Positions 61,992 to 64,000 of a stretch of DNA of 64,000 nucleotides are shown in pieces (within the stretch, counting starts at the first letter, position 1; every line of letters starts with the position of its first letter). Where the stretch lies: NCBI GenBank assembly GCA_958299035.1, contig CATQJL010000112.1, forward strand, positions 47,140,941 through 47,204,940, given 5' to 3'. The stretch comes from Cylicocyclus nassatus (Eukaryota > Nematoda > Chromadorea > Rhabditida > Strongylidae). Made by a program: the position numbers and the translations under genes. The notes beneath the pieces are model-generated. The model did not search any database. It was given only the letters and a program-made list of their open reading frames with translations, and was not told the DNA's origin.

Positions 61992-63789
61992 GAATACAAA
62001 ATTAGATTAGATTTGTAGAAATGGCGGTCCTACCTAACAAGCAGTCCTCTATGCACAATTTTTTCTTTTAGTTGAACAACTTTTACAAGGTGTATGGCAG
62101 CCAAGACAAAATAATGTGTTCGACAGTTTCGAAGTTTCTGACTGCAACATATAGCCGAAACATAATGCAGTAAGACGTCTGTAGGAAATCTGTGGCAAGG
62201 CGGTACAAAACATCATGCCAATGCCGTATTGGAGTTGTGAAGAAGATATACGAGGCTCTACAATTTTGTTGAGGGATAGCTCGTAGTACAATAAGCTATG
62301 TTTTGCTTTCTGATCTACAACCATCGCGTTAGAGTTGATGACGGCAAAATTTGTATGGTTCTGATTTCCATCGGCATGATGATCGGCAGTTACACTTGCT
62401 GCTTTGCAGAGTCATCAATGTTTTTGTGTAGGCGCCTTTTGAACTTTCCTTTTTCAGAGGTGGAGCTCTAGAACGGATAAGCAGAGGCGAGAGAACTTTC
62501 AGTGTGAGTCATATCACTGTTATCCCTGCTCCACTCGTTATCCGACGAGTGATTGACTTCCCTGAAATTGCGAAGCGTACATCAAAGCATCGAAAAAATT
62601 GGGAAAAGCAGTAGATTTTTGCAAAAAGCTATCATGCCTGAAACCTCATTGATCATCATGCCAAGAATGGTCATTATCAAAAGTTCCATGGGAAATGTAG
62701 AGGCATAATAACAAGTCAATATTGTTCAATTCTTTCAAGAAGTCGGTTTAATGGCCGAAAAGGGACCGGATGTGTGTGACTTCCCTGGTGATCGGGCGTA
62801 AAACCTTTCACCAGTAGTTCTCAATAAAGTACACAGAAAATGACAAAGAGAAAGAGTACATACGAATGAAGGTAAACAGACGTAGCGAATTCGACTGAAT
62901 GACAATAACAAAGAAAATACTACATATTTTATAAGAACTCAAAATTCTTCGCTGGATAGGTCAGAAGTTTGTAGGCGAAATCGACGCCAAACCCTTGGCT
63001 TGAACTGAGGATGGGTTTCGTATTTTCGGGCTGCTAAATACAGTCAATTAGAAAAATCTAATCCTTTGTGTGCTTTTATACGATCAAAGACTTCGCTTAG
63101 TTGCACAGCAATGGTATGACTAAGGAACATGCGTAAGCACACTTGACTTACCAAGCTTACCGACTTACTCACTATCAATATGTAAGGCGACGTATTAATA
63201 GGTGCAACGCCTTGGTTAGGCATTGGGCATACCTTACGCGATTTATCGCTGTCCGATTACTCCATCGCACATCCGCGAACCAAACAGTTTTACAATTCGC
63301 AAAAAAACTTGTACTATGAGGGTTATTCATGGTATAGGCGTCTCCTATGCGTGTAGCGGGCGTGGCCCTGCAGACATTTGAACACGTCAAAAAACTTGTT
63401 GAAGCTCCACTTTAGAGCATTGGTTTGTAATTTCTAGCTATCAAAAACTGCCACGCGCATACATTGGCAAACGTCGGCAAAGCTCCGCCCGCTATACTGT
63501 GCGGAATAGACGATACTTGAAGTGATAAATGTGAATTCGGAATGAACTTGCTCAGTTTTTTCTTCACCTGGCCCCAAAAGCAGATTACGAGCTCACCTCC
63601 TTCCAGCGTGTGCGAATTCGGATGAGGATAGGTTAGCACACTTTCAGTTTAAGTTGTATAAAATACCATCTGGAACCCTTTTTAGCCAGAACAAAGCACC
63701 ACAGCCCTACGGCTATAGACTCTCTGGCAAAAAGGCTTTGTAGCCGTTCACTTTCGATAAAACCTTGAGTAAGAGCTGGGCCCATTGTA
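61992..63789. other. Interval with weak coding hints
   Basis: A minus-strand frame (about 62390-62049) and a plus-strand frame after TTTTTCAG (62457-62614, starting GGALERISRGERTFSV) are open and protein-like. Neither could be linked to other exons or a family. Confidence 0.3.
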
Positions 63790-64000
63790 CAGGGTGTCCG
63801 TAAAAAATGTGCCTACTGTTTGATTGTGAATAACTCTCTTCTAACGAAGTCGTTCGAGAAGCTTTAGGCACCATTTTGTAGAGCGAGGTTCATCTTAGAT
63901 TTGCAGTATAGAGCGAATCACCGAGCTCTTTTTATTACTGTAGGATTACGGTAGGAACTTCGACAAGGATTTTAGGTCTTTGGAGGCCATAATCTGCCTC
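63790..64000 (+). mobile_element. Left end of a Tc1/mariner-type element, cut by the window
   Basis: TA followed by CAGGGTGTCCGTAAAAAATG, a common terminus of mariner-type elements. The rest lies outside the window. Confidence 0.55.

Overview
The window looks like nuclear DNA of a clade V (strongylid-type) nematode. The spliced genes I could rebuild have short phased introns with the TTTCAG-type 3' splice sites typical of nematodes. They encode nematode-like orthologues: a CREB3/CRH-2-type bZIP factor, an Rpn6/PSMD11 proteasome subunit, a 151-residue RPS-15, and a single-domain phospholipase-B1-like membrane protein. Between them lies a dense field of small DNA transposons, many nested, and one young BEL/Pao LTR retroelement. 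I see no bacterial signature (no operons, Shine-Dalgarno sites or CRISPR arrays).

Layout. 0.4-9.1 kb (+): CREB3-like ER-membrane bZIP gene, missing its 5' end, with mariner, TTAA-palindrome and hAT-type MITEs in its introns. 9.2-11.35 kb (-): a convergent gene for a Cys-rich single-pass membrane protein, only partly resolved. 11.4-18.9 kb: no supported gene, several MITEs. 18.9-22.45 kb (+): divergent Rpn6/PSMD11 gene in 12 exons. 23.4-29.0 kb (-): a complete 15-exon, 570-residue phospholipase-B1-like protein in which every recognisable catalytic position is substituted. 30.5-32.6 kb (+): rps-15 in three exons, with a foldback element in intron 1. 32.66-34.31 kb: a hAT-type element framed by arrays of TCGAATATTCGA. 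37.3-37.8 kb (-): a 103-residue membrane protein resembling the MLRQ/NDUFA4 family. 38.5-48.4 kb: foldback and nested MITEs, plus a 2.2-kb long-TIR element that appears to carry a small six-exon gene. 48.44-57.79 kb: BEL/Pao retroelement with 215-bp LTRs that differ at one position by eye, 5-bp target duplications, a tRNA-Gly-type primer site, one gag-pol-env ORF with a phlebovirus-Gc-like envelope, and a second GC-rich ORF that repeats the Gag triple zinc-knuckle layout. 57.8-64 kb: MITEs and mariner-type elements, no firm gene.

The host genes belong to unrelated pathways (ER-stress-type transcription, proteasome lid, translation, membrane proteins) and show no operon linkage. The most unusual items are the accessory zinc-knuckle ORF of the retroelement and the phospholipase pseudoenzyme. 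Exon coordinates come from manual splice-site and phase matching, and family assignments come from remembered family motifs. No database search was run.
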